This document shows, piece after piece, positions 20,984 to 31,072 of a stretch of DNA of 64,000 nt (positions within the stretch are counted from its first letter, which is position 1; each line of letters starts with the position of its first letter). This DNA comes from Myxococcota bacterium (lineage in GTDB: Bacteria > Myxococcota_A > Polyangia > Polyangiales > JANWZI01). The notes under the pieces were generated by a model that did not search any database, was not told the DNA's origin, and saw nothing but the letters and a program-made list of their open reading frames with translations. The translations under genes were made by a program, and so were the position numbers. The stretch is from positions 1 to 64,000 of the forward strand of contig JANWZI010000009.1 of the NCBI GenBank assembly GCA_025054695.1, in the 5' to 3' direction.

Positions 20984-22933
20984 GTGCGACGCCACGTGGG
21001 TCCGTACGTTCTCGAACAGCGGCTCGCGACCGGCGGAATGGCCGAGGTGTTCGTCGCGCGCCGCCCCGGGCCGCACGGCTTCCGCAAGCGCGTCGCGCTC
21101 AAGCGCATCCTTCCGCAGTACGCCCGCGATCCCGACTTCGTCGCGATGTTCGTCGACGAGGCGCGGATTTGCGCGCAGCTCGACCATCCCAACCTCGTGC
21201 AGGTCTTCGACTTCGGCGAGGCCGACGGCGAGCTGTACATCGCGATGGAGTACGTCGACGGCTCGAGCGTCAACCGCTTGCTGCGCGCGGTGGCGGCCCG
21301 CGGCGAGGCCGTCCCAGAAGAGGTCGTGCTCCACGTGGGATCGCAGTGCGCACACGCGCTCGATCACGTCCATCGCGCGGTCGACGAGCAGGGGCGGCCG
21401 CTCGGCCTCGTCCACCGGGACGTCAGCCCCGCCAACGTGCTGCTGTCGCGCACGGGGCACGTCAAGCTCGCCGACTTCGGCATCGCGCTCTCGAGCGGCA
21501 AGCGCGCACGCACCGACGAGGGGCACGTGCGCGGCAAGCTCGGATACATGTCGCCCGAGCAGGTGGTCGGTCGCGCGCTCGACGGTCGGAGCGACGTGTT
21601 CACGCTGTGCACGGTCCTCGCCGAGATGCTGCTGGCCGAGCCCCTGTTCGGCACGGGCAACGACGTGGACGTGCTGGTTCGCATCCGGGACGCGGACGTC
21701 TCGCGCCTGAACCGTGCGCTGCGGCGCGTGCCCCGAGACGTCGTCGAGGTCGTCCGCACGGGGCTGGCACGTCGACCCGAGGATCGGCCGACGGCGCGCG
21801 AGCTGGCCGTCGCCATCGACTCGGTGCGTCGCCGACGGGGCCTCGTCCGCGGTCCGGAGCGCACAGCGGCGTTGCTGCAACGCCTGGAGCTCGTGACGCC
21901 GAGCCCGGCCGACCGCGGCGCCGTCGAAGCCGGCGCGCGGCCGACCACGTTGCTCGATCCCGTCGGTCTGGCCTCCGAGACGTTGCCTCAGGTCGTGGAC
22001 CTGTCGGCGCCTGCTCCCCAGCTCTACGAGATCGCGGGACGGGCCGGTTCCGTGAGCTTTCCCGAGCTCGTACGCCTGATCACGCTCGGTGCGGTCGGCC
22101 CGCAGACGCCCGTGCGCCGTCACGGCGGCGAGGCACGGCCCGCCGCCGAGCTTCCCGAGCTCGTTCGCATCGTCTGTTCACCGGGCCGCACGTGGCCGGG
22201 CGACGTGCTCGTGCGGAGCGAGCGGCGTGGCGTGCTCGACGGCGCGAGCCTGGTGCACGTCGTACATCGGTTGTGCACCGAAGGGGCCACCGGTGCCCTC
22301 TATCTGTTCGATGGGGACCGGCGCAAGAAGATCTACTTCGTCGAAGGGCGTCCGGAATTCGTCACCTCGACGGACCCCTCGGAGCTGCTCGGAGAGTTTC
22401 TCGTGACCACGGGGCGCTGTCTGCGCATGGAGGTCGACATGGGGCTCGCCGTCATGTCCCGGCACGGCGGCCGGCTCGGTGACGCGCTGGTCGCCCTCGG
22501 CATCCTGCGCCCCGCGGAGCTGTACGCGGCCATCTGGGAGCAGGTGCGGGCGCGCTACCTCGAAGCGTTCCGGTGGGACCGCGGCCAGTGGGCCTTCGTC
22601 GGCGGCGAGCGCAGCGGCGAAGAAGTGCTACCGGGCACCCACGATCCCCGAGAGCTGTTGCGCGACGCGGCGCGCGAAAGCGACGTCGCCCGTCTGGCCG
22701 CCCGTCACGCCGCACTCGAGAACCGCCGGTTGCTGGGCAATCCCCGCGCGCCCGTCCCGCTCGCGCTGTACCGCGTCCCGCCGGCATGGACCCGCGTGCT
22801 GTCCGTGCCGCTCGAGGGGACGACCGTGGGCGCCGTGCTCGACTCCGAGCGCCGCCGCGGCCCGCGTTCGCTCGACGAGGCACACCGCGCGTTGCACCTG
22901 GGACTCTCTTGCGAGTTGCTGCTCGCAGCCTGA
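20984..22933 (+). CDS. Ser/Thr protein kinase with C-terminal GYF_2-like and DUF4388-like regions
   Basis: VALKRIL, LVHRDVSPANVLL, LADFGIAL, GYMSPEQ; C-term ATGALYLFDGDRRKKIYFVEGRPEFV. Confidence 0.9.
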   Translation: MRRHVGPYVLEQRLATGGMAEVFVARRPGPHGFRKRVALKRILPQYARDPDFVAMFVDEARICAQLDHPNLVQVFDFGEADGELYIAMEYVDGSSVNRLLRAVAARGEAVPEEVVLHVGSQCAHALDHVHRAVDEQGRPLGLVHRDVSPANVLLSRTGHVKLADFGIALSSGKRARTDEGHVRGKLGYMSPEQVVGRALDGRSDVFTLCTVLAEMLLAEPLFGTGNDVDVLVRIRDADVSRLNRALRRVPRDVVEVVRTGLARRPEDRPTARELAVAIDSVRRRRGLVRGPERTAALLQRLELVTPSPADRGAVEAGARPTTLLDPVGLASETLPQVVDLSAPAPQLYEIAGRAGSVSFPELVRLITLGAVGPQTPVRRHGGEARPAAELPELVRIVCSPGRTWPGDVLVRSERRGVLDGASLVHVVHRLCTEGATGALYLFDGDRRKKIYFVEGRPEFVTSTDPSELLGEFLVTTGRCLRMEVDMGLAVMSRHGGRLGDALVALGILRPAELYAAIWEQVRARYLEAFRWDRGQWAFVGGERSGEEVLPGTHDPRELLRDAARESDVARLAARHAALENRRLLGNPRAPVPLALYRVPPAWTRVLSVPLEGTTVGAVLDSERRRGPRSLDEAHRALHLGLSCELLLAA

Positions 22934-22974
22934 GAGCACCGCACCGAGCCCTCGCTCCGTAGCTGGAGTGGGAG

Positions 22975-23094
22975 CTCGGGATCGCGCTCGGACTCGGACT
23001 CGGTCTCGGTCTCGGTCTCGGACTCGGACTCGCTCTCGGTCTCGGTCTCGGTCTCGGACTCGGTCTCCGACTCGGACTGTGGCTCGTACTCGAG
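22975..23094 (+). repeat. CTCGGN hexamer array E, convergent gap
   Basis: About 20 consecutive hexamers, e.g. ctcggactcggactcggtctcggtctcggt. Confidence 0.95.
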
Positions 23095-23150
23095 AAGATC
23101 CCCGCCGTCTCGGCCCTCGTCGACCGCAACGGAGAGCGCGCTGGCTGGCG

Positions 23151-24362
23151 TCACGGGGCGCGGCTCGCGCAGGCCGCCGCCCACGGAGCCACGTCGCGCC
23201 CCGGGGCGCGTGCGTACAGACGCGTGCCCGCGCTCAGTCGCACGCGGGTTCCGCGCCAGCGCACGTGCCGGAACGGCGGCGTCGCGATGCCCACGAGGGT
23301 CACGAGCACGTCGCGCAAGGGTCCGACGAAGACGGGCTGCCACAGGCCGGCGCGGCCGTGCAACGCGAGGTGGTGCGTCGCGTCGCGCGCCGCAGTCAAC
23401 AGCAGCGCGCCACCGAGCGCGACCGTCCACGGCACACCGCACAGTGGAGCGAGCGCGGCCAGAACGATTGGTCGAAGCAGGGGCTCGAGCAGGAAGGCGA
23501 CCGGCTGCAATCGCCAACGCATCATCGACCAGCGCAGTTGACGCTGCAGGAAACCGCGCACCGTCGTCTGCACCGTGACGTTGTCGACGACGTCCGCGGC
23601 GATCCGCACACGCCAGCCGGCTTCGTGGAACATCCGCCCCATCACGTAGTCCTCGGCGAGCACGCTGGAGACGCTTTCGAACCCTCCGAGCGCCTCGAAG
23701 ACCGAGCGCCGGAACATCATCGACTTGCCCATCACGACCGGATGGATCGCCAGCAGCGTGGGCAGAGCGACGGCCGCGACGATCTCGCCGTCGAGGTGCG
23801 CGTTCTCGAGCGCGGCGCCGATCGTCCGAGCGCCGCGACCGCGCACGGGCGTCGTCACCAGGCCGGTCCCAGCTCGCTCGAGCTCGCGCTGCATCGCGCG
23901 CAGGTACCCGCGACCCGCACGCACGTTCGAGTCGCTGATCACGAGCACGTCGTGCGTCGCTCCGACGGCTTCGAGCATCGCGCGCAGGTTCGCCACCTTG
24001 GGGTTAAGGCCGGGGCCCCCATCGTGAACCACCAACCGGGCCTGCACGTGCGGGTAGGCCGCGATCAGTCGCCGCACGACGGCCACGGCCGGGTCCGAAG
24101 CCCCACGTACCCCGAAGACGATCTCGAACCGAGGGTGGTCCTGCTCGAAGAAGCTACGCAGGTTGTCCTCGAGCTCCGGGTCGACGCCGCAAAGCGGCTT
24201 CAGGACGGTCACGCCTTGCAGGGCATCGTCCGACGACGGAGCCGTCGATGCGCGTGATGACGTCGCACGGCGGCGGCGTCGGCAGACGTGTACGACCGCG
24301 ACGGCGCCGGCGACGGTCCACGAGATGCTTGCCATTGCTAGCAGGATCCATACGGTAGTCAT
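23151..24362 (-). CDS. family 2 glycosyltransferase (ceramide glucosyltransferase / HpnI-like)
   Basis: VTVLKPLCGVDPELEDNLRSFFEQDHPRFEIVFG; ISDSNVR; AEDYVMGR; QRQLRW (Q-x-x-R-W). Confidence 0.85.
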   Translation of the reverse strand: MTTVWILLAMASISWTVAGAVAVVHVCRRRRRATSSRASTAPSSDDALQGVTVLKPLCGVDPELEDNLRSFFEQDHPRFEIVFGVRGASDPAVAVVRRLIAAYPHVQARLVVHDGGPGLNPKVANLRAMLEAVGATHDVLVISDSNVRAGRGYLRAMQRELERAGTGLVTTPVRGRGARTIGAALENAHLDGEIVAAVALPTLLAIHPVVMGKSMMFRRSVFEALGGFESVSSVLAEDYVMGRMFHEAGWRVRIAADVVDNVTVQTTVRGFLQRQLRWSMMRWRLQPVAFLLEPLLRPIVLAALAPLCGVPWTVALGGALLLTAARDATHHLALHGRAGLWQPVFVGPLRDVLVTLVGIATPPFRHVRWRGTRVRLSAGTRLYARAPGRDVAPWAAACASRAP

Positions 24363-24610
24363 ACGATTTCGGCCACTTAGCCGGAATTGTGCCACGCGAA
24401 AACCACTTGGGATTTCGCTTACACCCCCGTCGCGCAGCGTACGCGCGTTCACATTCCGCTGGGTCGCGCGACGGCGACTCGGAGGTCGCGGTGCGCGGCG
24501 ATCGACTTGCTCGCTCGCGCCCGGTCGGATGTCCACGATGCGCTTCCCGCGGTCTCCGAGCGGCTGTCACGGCGCCGTTCGTGTCGATCGATGGCGCGGA
24601 GCGGCGTTGC

Positions 24611-24666
24611 GAGCCCGAGCCCGTTTCCGAGTCCGAGTCGGAGCCCGAGTCCGAGTCCGAATCGCG
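24611..24666 (-). repeat. CTCGGN hexamer array F (GAGNCC on +), divergent gap
   Basis: gagcccgagcccgtttccgagtccgagtcggagcccgagtccgagtccga. Confidence 0.9.
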
Positions 24667-24890
24667 ATCGAGCAACGTGACCGCCGCCGTCAGGCGCGGA
24701 CTCGGAAGGATGCCGCGCGCATGTCACGCGGCGCGACGGATCGCGGAGGCGACCCGGAGGGCGCAAGGATCGACGGTTCGTTCCGTGGAACGCGCCGGCG
24801 TCGACGCGCGCCCGCGTGTGCCGGAGCGACGACGATACCGAGGCTTGCTTGTGACGACTTCGGTGGAGTGTTAGTCTTTCAGCGCTTCGA

Positions 24891-27089
24891 TTGCAGCCAC
24901 GCAGTACCGAAGTTTCGGCGGCCGACCCAGAGCCGCTGTCCGCCTTGCTCGACCGGGTCCGGTCCTACCAGCCGCGGCTCGACGACGAATCGATCCGCCG
25001 CGCGTACCGGTACGCGGAGCGCATGCACCTGGGCCAGCTGCGCAAGTCGGGGGAGCCGTACTTCACGCATCCGCTCGCGGTCGCGGGAATCATCGCCGAA
25101 ATGCGCCTGGACGCGACGAGCGTGTGCGCGGCGCTGCTGCACGACGTGCTCGAGGACACCGCCGCGACCGAAGAGGAGCTCGTGCGGCTGTTCGGTCGCG
25201 AGGTCGCGTTCCTCGTCGACGGCGTCACCAAGCTCGGTCGGTATAACTTCGCGAACAAGGAGGACCAGCAGGCGGAGAGCTTCCGCAAGATGCTCGTCGC
25301 CATGGCGCGCGACATCCGCGTGCTGCTCGTCAAGCTGGCCGACCGGCTCGACAACATGCGCACGCTCGATGCGATGAGCCCCGATGCGCAGGAGCGGATC
25401 GCGCGCGAGACGCTCGAGATCTACGCACCGCTCGCCGGTCGCCTCGGCATCCAGTGGATCAAGGCCGAGCTCGAGGACCTCTCCTTCCGACACCTGCACC
25501 CGGAGGCCTATCGGGACCTGCGCGCACAGCTCAAGAAGCAGGCGCGGGATCGCGAGCGGTACATCGCGGACGTGAGCCGTCGGCTGCACGCCATGCTCGC
25601 CGAACGCGGCTTCGCGGTCGAGGTGCACGGTCGCGTCAAGCACCTGTACTCGGTCTGGCGCAAGATGCGCGACAAGGGGCTCGAGCTGGACCAGATCCAC
25701 GACCTGGTGGCGTTCCGCGTCATCGTCGAGGACGTGGCCGATTGCTACGCGGCCCTCGGCGTCGTGCATGCCCAGTGGACGCCCGTGCCCGGCCGCTTCA
25801 AGGACTACGTCGCGCTCGCCAAGCCCAACCTCTACCAGTCGCTGCACACCGCGGTGATCGGTCCGGGGGGCAAGACCCTCGAAGTGCAGATCCGCACCGA
25901 GGAGATGCACCGGCACGCCGAGTTCGGTGTGGCGGCGCACTGGCGCTACAAGGAGGGCGCCGCCGCGCGCCGCACCGGGCGCGCCGAGGCGGCGTTCGAG
26001 GAAAAGATCGCCTGGCTGCGCCAGCTCATGGAGTTCCAGAAGGAGGTTCCCGACCCGGCGGAATTCCTCGAGACCATCAAGGGCGATCTGGTCGCCGACG
26101 AGGTCTACGTCTTCACCCCGCGCGGGGACGTGAAGATCCTCCCGCGCAACGCGACCCCCGTCGACTTCGCCTACGCCGTGCACAGCGAGGTCGGCCATCA
26201 CTGCGCGGGCGCGCGCGTCAACGGGGTAATGGTCCCGTTGCGGCACGTGCTTCGCAACGGCGACGTCGTGGAGATCCTGACGAACACCGCGCAGCACCCG
26301 AGCAAGGACTGGCTGGAGTTCGTCGTCTCGAGTCGCGCACGCTCGCGTATCCGTCAATACGTCCGTGCCGAGGAGCGGCGTCGTTCGATCGAGCTGGGCC
26401 GCGATCTCGTCGAGCGGGAGATGCACCGCAGGGATCTGTCGCTCCAGCGCTGGCTCAAGAACGGCGAGCCGGGCCCGGTCCTGTCGCGTTTCCGGGTGCA
26501 GAGCGTCGAGGAGCTGTTCGCGCTCGTCGGCATCGGCAAGCTCGGCGCGCAGGACGTCGTGGCAGCCATCGCGCCCCCGGACGACACCGAGGCGCGCGAG
26601 ACCTTCCGTCCGAGCTTGATCGAGCGCACGGTCCGCAAGGTGACGGGGCGCGACGGCGACGCGATCGTCATCGACGGTCACGACGACGTGCTCGTCCGGT
26701 TCGCGCGGTGCTGCAATCCGGTGCCGGGCGACCTCGTCACGGGCTGGATCACGCGTGGGCGCGGCGTCACGGTCCACCGGCGCGGCTGCGCGCGCGCGAT
26801 GGAGCTCGACCCGGAGCGACGCATCGAGGTGAGCTGGGGGAGCGCCCCCCAGGTCGCGTTGCCCGTGCAGTTGCGCGTGACGACCGCGGACCGTCCCGGG
26901 ATCCTCGCCAACGTGTCGGCCGCGTTCACGCAGTGCGGCGTCAACATCAGCGAGGCGACCTGCAGGACGTCGCCGGAGGGGCGCGCGGTGAACCTGTTCC
27001 AGTTCACGGTCGGCAATCTCAAGAAATTGCGCGAAGTGATGCGCGCGGTGCAGCGCGTCGACGGCGTCTACGAGGTCGAGCGCGTCTGA
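24891..27089 (+). CDS. bifunctional (p)ppGpp synthetase/hydrolase (RSH)
   Basis: HD region LLHDVLEDTAATEEEL; synthetase RVKHLYSVWRKM; TGS VFTPRGDVKILP; C-terminal ACT domain; TTG start in track, start uncertain. Confidence 0.95.
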   Translation: MQPRSTEVSAADPEPLSALLDRVRSYQPRLDDESIRRAYRYAERMHLGQLRKSGEPYFTHPLAVAGIIAEMRLDATSVCAALLHDVLEDTAATEEELVRLFGREVAFLVDGVTKLGRYNFANKEDQQAESFRKMLVAMARDIRVLLVKLADRLDNMRTLDAMSPDAQERIARETLEIYAPLAGRLGIQWIKAELEDLSFRHLHPEAYRDLRAQLKKQARDRERYIADVSRRLHAMLAERGFAVEVHGRVKHLYSVWRKMRDKGLELDQIHDLVAFRVIVEDVADCYAALGVVHAQWTPVPGRFKDYVALAKPNLYQSLHTAVIGPGGKTLEVQIRTEEMHRHAEFGVAAHWRYKEGAAARRTGRAEAAFEEKIAWLRQLMEFQKEVPDPAEFLETIKGDLVADEVYVFTPRGDVKILPRNATPVDFAYAVHSEVGHHCAGARVNGVMVPLRHVLRNGDVVEILTNTAQHPSKDWLEFVVSSRARSRIRQYVRAEERRRSIELGRDLVEREMHRRDLSLQRWLKNGEPGPVLSRFRVQSVEELFALVGIGKLGAQDVVAAIAPPDDTEARETFRPSLIERTVRKVTGRDGDAIVIDGHDDVLVRFARCCNPVPGDLVTGWITRGRGVTVHRRGCARAMELDPERRIEVSWGSAPQVALPVQLRVTTADRPGILANVSAAFTQCGVNISEATCRTSPEGRAVNLFQFTVGNLKKLREVMRAVQRVDGVYEVERV

Positions 27090-27377
27090 CCCGCGGCACG
27101 GGAACCGGCCTTGCGGGACGGGATCCCGCGCCGTCGCGTCCGATCACGCCCGCCCGCGGTGCGGCGGCATCCCGGGGCTTGTGCTCGGGTGGTCGACGGC
27201 GGATGATGCGCCCGACCGGTGACCGCGTGCCCGCGGCCGTCCGCCGACCCGTGGAGCCCGGCGCGGGGTCGGTTCGAGCAGGATGAATGCGAGCGGCGGG
27301 TGCTGCGTCTGGGGCACGACCGGCCGGTGTGAAAGAGGACGCGGGCTCGACGGGCCCGGCAACGACAGGAGAAGAAC

Positions 27378-28283
27378 ATGAAGAGAGCGCATGCGTACGT
27401 GCTGATCGCGGGATCGCTGCTCGGGACGAGTTCCGCCGCGGCGCAGAGCAACTTCGGAACCATCGTCCTGCGCTCCGGATTCACGCCGGATCCACACATC
27501 GTGAACGGCGTCAGCGGGGGCAGTCAGCCCGCCTCGAACCTCGCGCCAGGCTGTCGCGGCTTCGTCACGGCCCAGCCCGATCACATCCTCAACCTAACGA
27601 CCCCGTTCACGTTCCTGCGCATCTTCGCCGAGAGCGCGGCGGACACGACGCTGGTCGTGCAGCAACCGACCGGGGCCATCGTGTGCAACGACGACACGTA
27701 CGGACGCAATCCCGCGATCGAAGGCACCTTCCCGGCGGGTACCTATCGCATCTGGATCGGATCCTACCACGCCGGTCAGCACGCGCAGTACCAGCTCAAG
27801 CTCACCGAGCTCCGTGCCGTCGTGCCGGGCGGAGGCGCCGTGGGAGTCGGCGTGGTCGCCGGTCCCAACCCGGGTCTCGACGTGAACGCACGACGCGGCA
27901 ATTTCCGACCCGTCTCGCTGCGCTCGGGATTCCTGCCCGATCCCAGGCGATTGACGGGCACGAGCGGCGGTGCGTTCGACGCGGCGCAGCTCGGCGGTGG
28001 TTGCCGGGGATGGGTGGCGGCGCGTCCCGACCATGTGGTCACGCTGCGCAGCGGCTTCAATTTCCTTCGGATGTACGTCTCGTCGCAGGCCGATACGACG
28101 CTGGTCGTGCGTACCCCGGACGGTCGCTGGCTGTGCAACGACGACACGTTCGGAACCAACCCTTCCATCGAGTCTCCGAGCTGGGGGCCGGGGCGGTACC
28201 TGGTCTGGGTGGGCAGCTACCAGCAGGGCGTGATGGCGCCGTACCAGATCTTCTTCACCGAGCTGCCCACCAACGGCCCGTAA
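27378..28283 (+). CDS. secreted protein with two tandem homologous domains
   Basis: Signal peptide MKRAHAYVLIAGSLLGTSSAAAQ; halves share LRSGF.PDP, GCRGxVxAxPDH, ADTTLVV, CNDDTxGxNPxIE. Confidence 0.75.
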   Translation: MKRAHAYVLIAGSLLGTSSAAAQSNFGTIVLRSGFTPDPHIVNGVSGGSQPASNLAPGCRGFVTAQPDHILNLTTPFTFLRIFAESAADTTLVVQQPTGAIVCNDDTYGRNPAIEGTFPAGTYRIWIGSYHAGQHAQYQLKLTELRAVVPGGGAVGVGVVAGPNPGLDVNARRGNFRPVSLRSGFLPDPRRLTGTSGGAFDAAQLGGGCRGWVAARPDHVVTLRSGFNFLRMYVSSQADTTLVVRTPDGRWLCNDDTFGTNPSIESPSWGPGRYLVWVGSYQQGVMAPYQIFFTELPTNGP

Positions 28284-28390
28284 CCGCCGGTCCGCGGGGC
28301 GCGGGCAAAGTCGGGAAGCGTACCGGCCGCGCCGCGGATCCATGGCCTCGGGTGAGTCGTGGCGCTCTTCACGTGACGTGATGGGAGCTC

Positions 28391-28522
28391 GAGGCCGAAT
28401 CCGAGGCCGAGTCGGAGTCTGAGCCCGTGCCCGAGTCCGAGTCCGAGACGAACTCCGAGTCCGTGCCGGAGACAGAGCCCGAGTCCGAGGTCGAGTCCGA
28501 GACCAGGTCGGAGCCCGAGCCT
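28391..28522 (-). repeat. CTCGGN hexamer array G (GAGNCC on +), directly upstream of rimO
   Basis: gaggccgaatccgaggccgagtcggagtctgagcccgtgcccgagtccgagtccgag... Confidence 0.9.
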
Positions 28523-28533
28523 GCGCGGGTGGC

Positions 28534-29964
28534 GTGAAGCGGATACGTGCGTCACAGTCCGCCGGTCCCGTGGAGCGGACCGTCCATCTCGTTTCGCTCG
28601 GCTGCGCCAAGAACGAGGTCGACGCCGAGGTCATGCTCGGCGTGTGCGAGGCCGAAGGCTGGCGTCTGGTTCCGCGGCCGGAGCAGGCCGAGGTCATCGT
28701 CGTCAACACGTGCAGCTTCATCGGGCCCGCGCGCCAGGAGTCGGTCGACGCCATCCTCGCGGCAGCGCGCATGAAGGAGCAGGGGCGTTGCCGGACGCTT
28801 GTCGTCGCCGGGTGTCTGGCCCAGCGCTACCCGGAGGCCCTCGCCGCCGAGCTTCCTGAGGTCGATCACTTCCTCGGCACGAGCGACGCGCTGCGCCTCG
28901 CAGATGTGCTACGAGGCCACGCGCCCCGAATGGCCGTCGGTCATCCGGCGGCGTGGACGATGCGGGCGTCGGACCCGCGCCGGGTCGCCCGGCGTCCGCA
29001 CAGCGTCTACGTGAAGATCGCCGAGGGATGCAACCGCCGCTGCGCGTTTTGCGCGATTCCGTCGTTTCGGGGACCGCAGCGCAGCCGCCCGCTCGACGAC
29101 GTCGTGGCCGAGGTCCGCGCCCTGGTTGAGCAGGGCGCCGTCGAGATCAACCTGGTCGCGCAGGACACGGTGGCGTGGGGGCGCGACTTGCCCGATCGAC
29201 CGCGGCTCGCTTCGCTGCTCGAGGCGATCGCGCGCGTGCCCGGCGTGCGCTGGGTCCGGATGCACTACCTGTATCCGGAATCGCTGGACGAGCGTCTGCT
29301 CGCGTTGATGCGAGACGATCCGCGCGTGCTGCCGTACGTGGACATGCCGCTGCAGCACGCTTCGGACGCGATGCTGCGACGCATGCGCCGCGGCCGAGGC
29401 GGCGATGCGTTGCGGCGACGCATCGAGCGCATACGAGAAGCCCTTCCCGGATCCGTCTGGCGCACCTCCTTCATCGTCGGTCATCCCGGCGAGACGGACG
29501 CCGACTTCGAGGAGCTGGTCCGACTCGTCGAGTGGGCGCAGTTCGATCACGTCGGCGTCTTCGTGTTTTCGCCCGAGGAAGGCACGCCGAGCGGAGTGAT
29601 GCGAGACCGCGTCCCCACGCGCGTCGCACGCGAGCGTCAGCGGCGCCTGTACGCGGTGCAACGCGCAATCAGCCGACGCAAGCTGGCCGAATTCGTCGGG
29701 CGCACGCTCGAAGTGCTCGTCGACGGCCCGAGCTCGCAGAGCGAGTGGCTGCTCGAGGGTCGGTACTGGGGACAGGCGCCCGACGTCGACGGCACCGTGA
29801 CGCTCGCCAACGGCACGGCGCAGCCCGGCCAGATACGCCTTGCGCGGGTCACCGCGGCGGCCGACCACGATCTCGTTGCGGATCTGCTCGATGCAGAGGG
29901 GCGCTCGGACGCACCGCCGCCCGCGGCCGTCCGTCGTCGCGTGCGCCTGCGCACCGTCGCCTGA
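28534..29964 (+). CDS. rimO: ribosomal protein S12 methylthiotransferase
   Basis: HLVSLGCAKNEVDAEVMLG; radical-SAM CNRRCAFCAIPSFRG; start may be the later GTG at 28570. Confidence 0.95.
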   Translation: MKRIRASQSAGPVERTVHLVSLGCAKNEVDAEVMLGVCEAEGWRLVPRPEQAEVIVVNTCSFIGPARQESVDAILAAARMKEQGRCRTLVVAGCLAQRYPEALAAELPEVDHFLGTSDALRLADVLRGHAPRMAVGHPAAWTMRASDPRRVARRPHSVYVKIAEGCNRRCAFCAIPSFRGPQRSRPLDDVVAEVRALVEQGAVEINLVAQDTVAWGRDLPDRPRLASLLEAIARVPGVRWVRMHYLYPESLDERLLALMRDDPRVLPYVDMPLQHASDAMLRRMRRGRGGDALRRRIERIREALPGSVWRTSFIVGHPGETDADFEELVRLVEWAQFDHVGVFVFSPEEGTPSGVMRDRVPTRVARERQRRLYAVQRAISRRKLAEFVGRTLEVLVDGPSSQSEWLLEGRYWGQAPDVDGTVTLANGTAQPGQIRLARVTAAADHDLVADLLDAEGRSDAPPPAAVRRRVRLRTVA

Positions 29965-30038
29965 GGTCGTGGCGTCCACACCGATTGACCCTCGCACGCC
30001 CCCGCCCTATATGACCGCGGCCCGGTGGGAGCCGAGCG

Positions 30039-30344
30039 ATGGCGACGTACATCACCAAGGACTGCATCAACTGCGGGGCCTGCGAGCCCGAATGCCCCAA
30101 CGACGCGATCAGCGAGGGCGAGGACATCTACGTCATCAACCCCGAGCTGTGCACCGAGTGCGTCGGCTTCCACGACCACGAAGCCTGCCAGGCCGTCTGT
30201 CCGGTCGAGTGCTGCCTGCCGAACCCCGACATTCGGGAGGACGAGAAAACGCTCATCGAGCGGGCCCTGCGCCTGCATCCCGACGACGAGCAGCTGAAGG
30301 CGCGGGTCGCAGCCAACGACTTCCCGTCGCGATTCCGCAAGTAG
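30039..30344 (+). CDS. 4Fe-4S ferredoxin (YfhL-like)
   Basis: MATYITKDCINCGACEPECPNDAI...CTECVGFHDHEACQAVCPVECC. Confidence 0.93.
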   Translation: MATYITKDCINCGACEPECPNDAISEGEDIYVINPELCTECVGFHDHEACQAVCPVECCLPNPDIREDEKTLIERALRLHPDDEQLKARVAANDFPSRFRK

Positions 30345-30361
30345 CGCGCGCACGGGACGGA

Positions 30362-31039
30362 TTGCCGCGCCCGGGATGGGCGCCGTCGCTGCTCGTCGCG
30401 CTCGTCACCGCGTCCTGCGCCCCGACGGTCGCGGCTCCGCTCGGCGCGTCCGTCGCGCCGGAGGGTCGCTTCGAACTCGCGGCCGGCGCGAGCGGTCGCC
30501 TGCCGGGACGTCGCATTCGCGAGGCAGCGGCCTCCGACGCGCGCATGGCCAATGGCGTGGTGGGGGGCGGGCCGGCGCCCGTGCTCGCAATCCGGCACGG
30601 CCTGTCGCGTCGGGTTGATGTCTCGCTCCTCGTCGTGGGTGCCGGTGCCGGCGCGGAGGTTCGATTCGCGCCGGTGCTCGTCGAGGGGCCCGCGCGCATG
30701 CGGCTGTTCACCGGCGTGCGCGGGCTCGTCGCCGTCGACGCGTCGGGCGACTCGGATGGCTTGCGCACGCGCGTCGTGCTCGATGCGCCGCTCGCCGTCG
30801 GAATCGATGCCTCCTCGCTCCTTCTCGTGTGGGGCGGTTTGCGGGGCGGCACGATCCTCGTCGATGGCCCGCGCGGGCCACGGGCATGGCGTGGGGGCGC
30901 GCTACTCGGTTTCGGCACGGGCCTGCGCGACGTGCACGCGCTCGCCGAGCTGGGCGCGACGTTCGAGTCGTGGCACGGTGGGGTCGGTGCGGCGGGTCTC
31001 GTTCTCGAGCCCGCGTTCGCGATTCGCCTTCGCTTCTGA
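30362..31039 (+). CDS. putative lipoprotein, hypothetical
   Basis: LLVALVTASCAPT lipobox-like; TTG start assumed. Confidence 0.55.
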   Translation: MPRPGWAPSLLVALVTASCAPTVAAPLGASVAPEGRFELAAGASGRLPGRRIREAAASDARMANGVVGGGPAPVLAIRHGLSRRVDVSLLVVGAGAGAEVRFAPVLVEGPARMRLFTGVRGLVAVDASGDSDGLRTRVVLDAPLAVGIDASSLLLVWGGLRGGTILVDGPRGPRAWRGGALLGFGTGLRDVHALAELGATFESWHGGVGAAGLVLEPAFAIRLRF

Positions 31040-31072
31040 AGCGCGTGCGCGCCGACCGGGGCTCGAGCCGTT

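Noticed and set aside
20984-24675. Small acidic or basic low-complexity ORFs (e.g. 'SESETETESES', 'RTRTRSRSR') as genes
   Set aside because: They coincide with hexamer arrays in several frames at once and lack start/RBS or conserved sequence.
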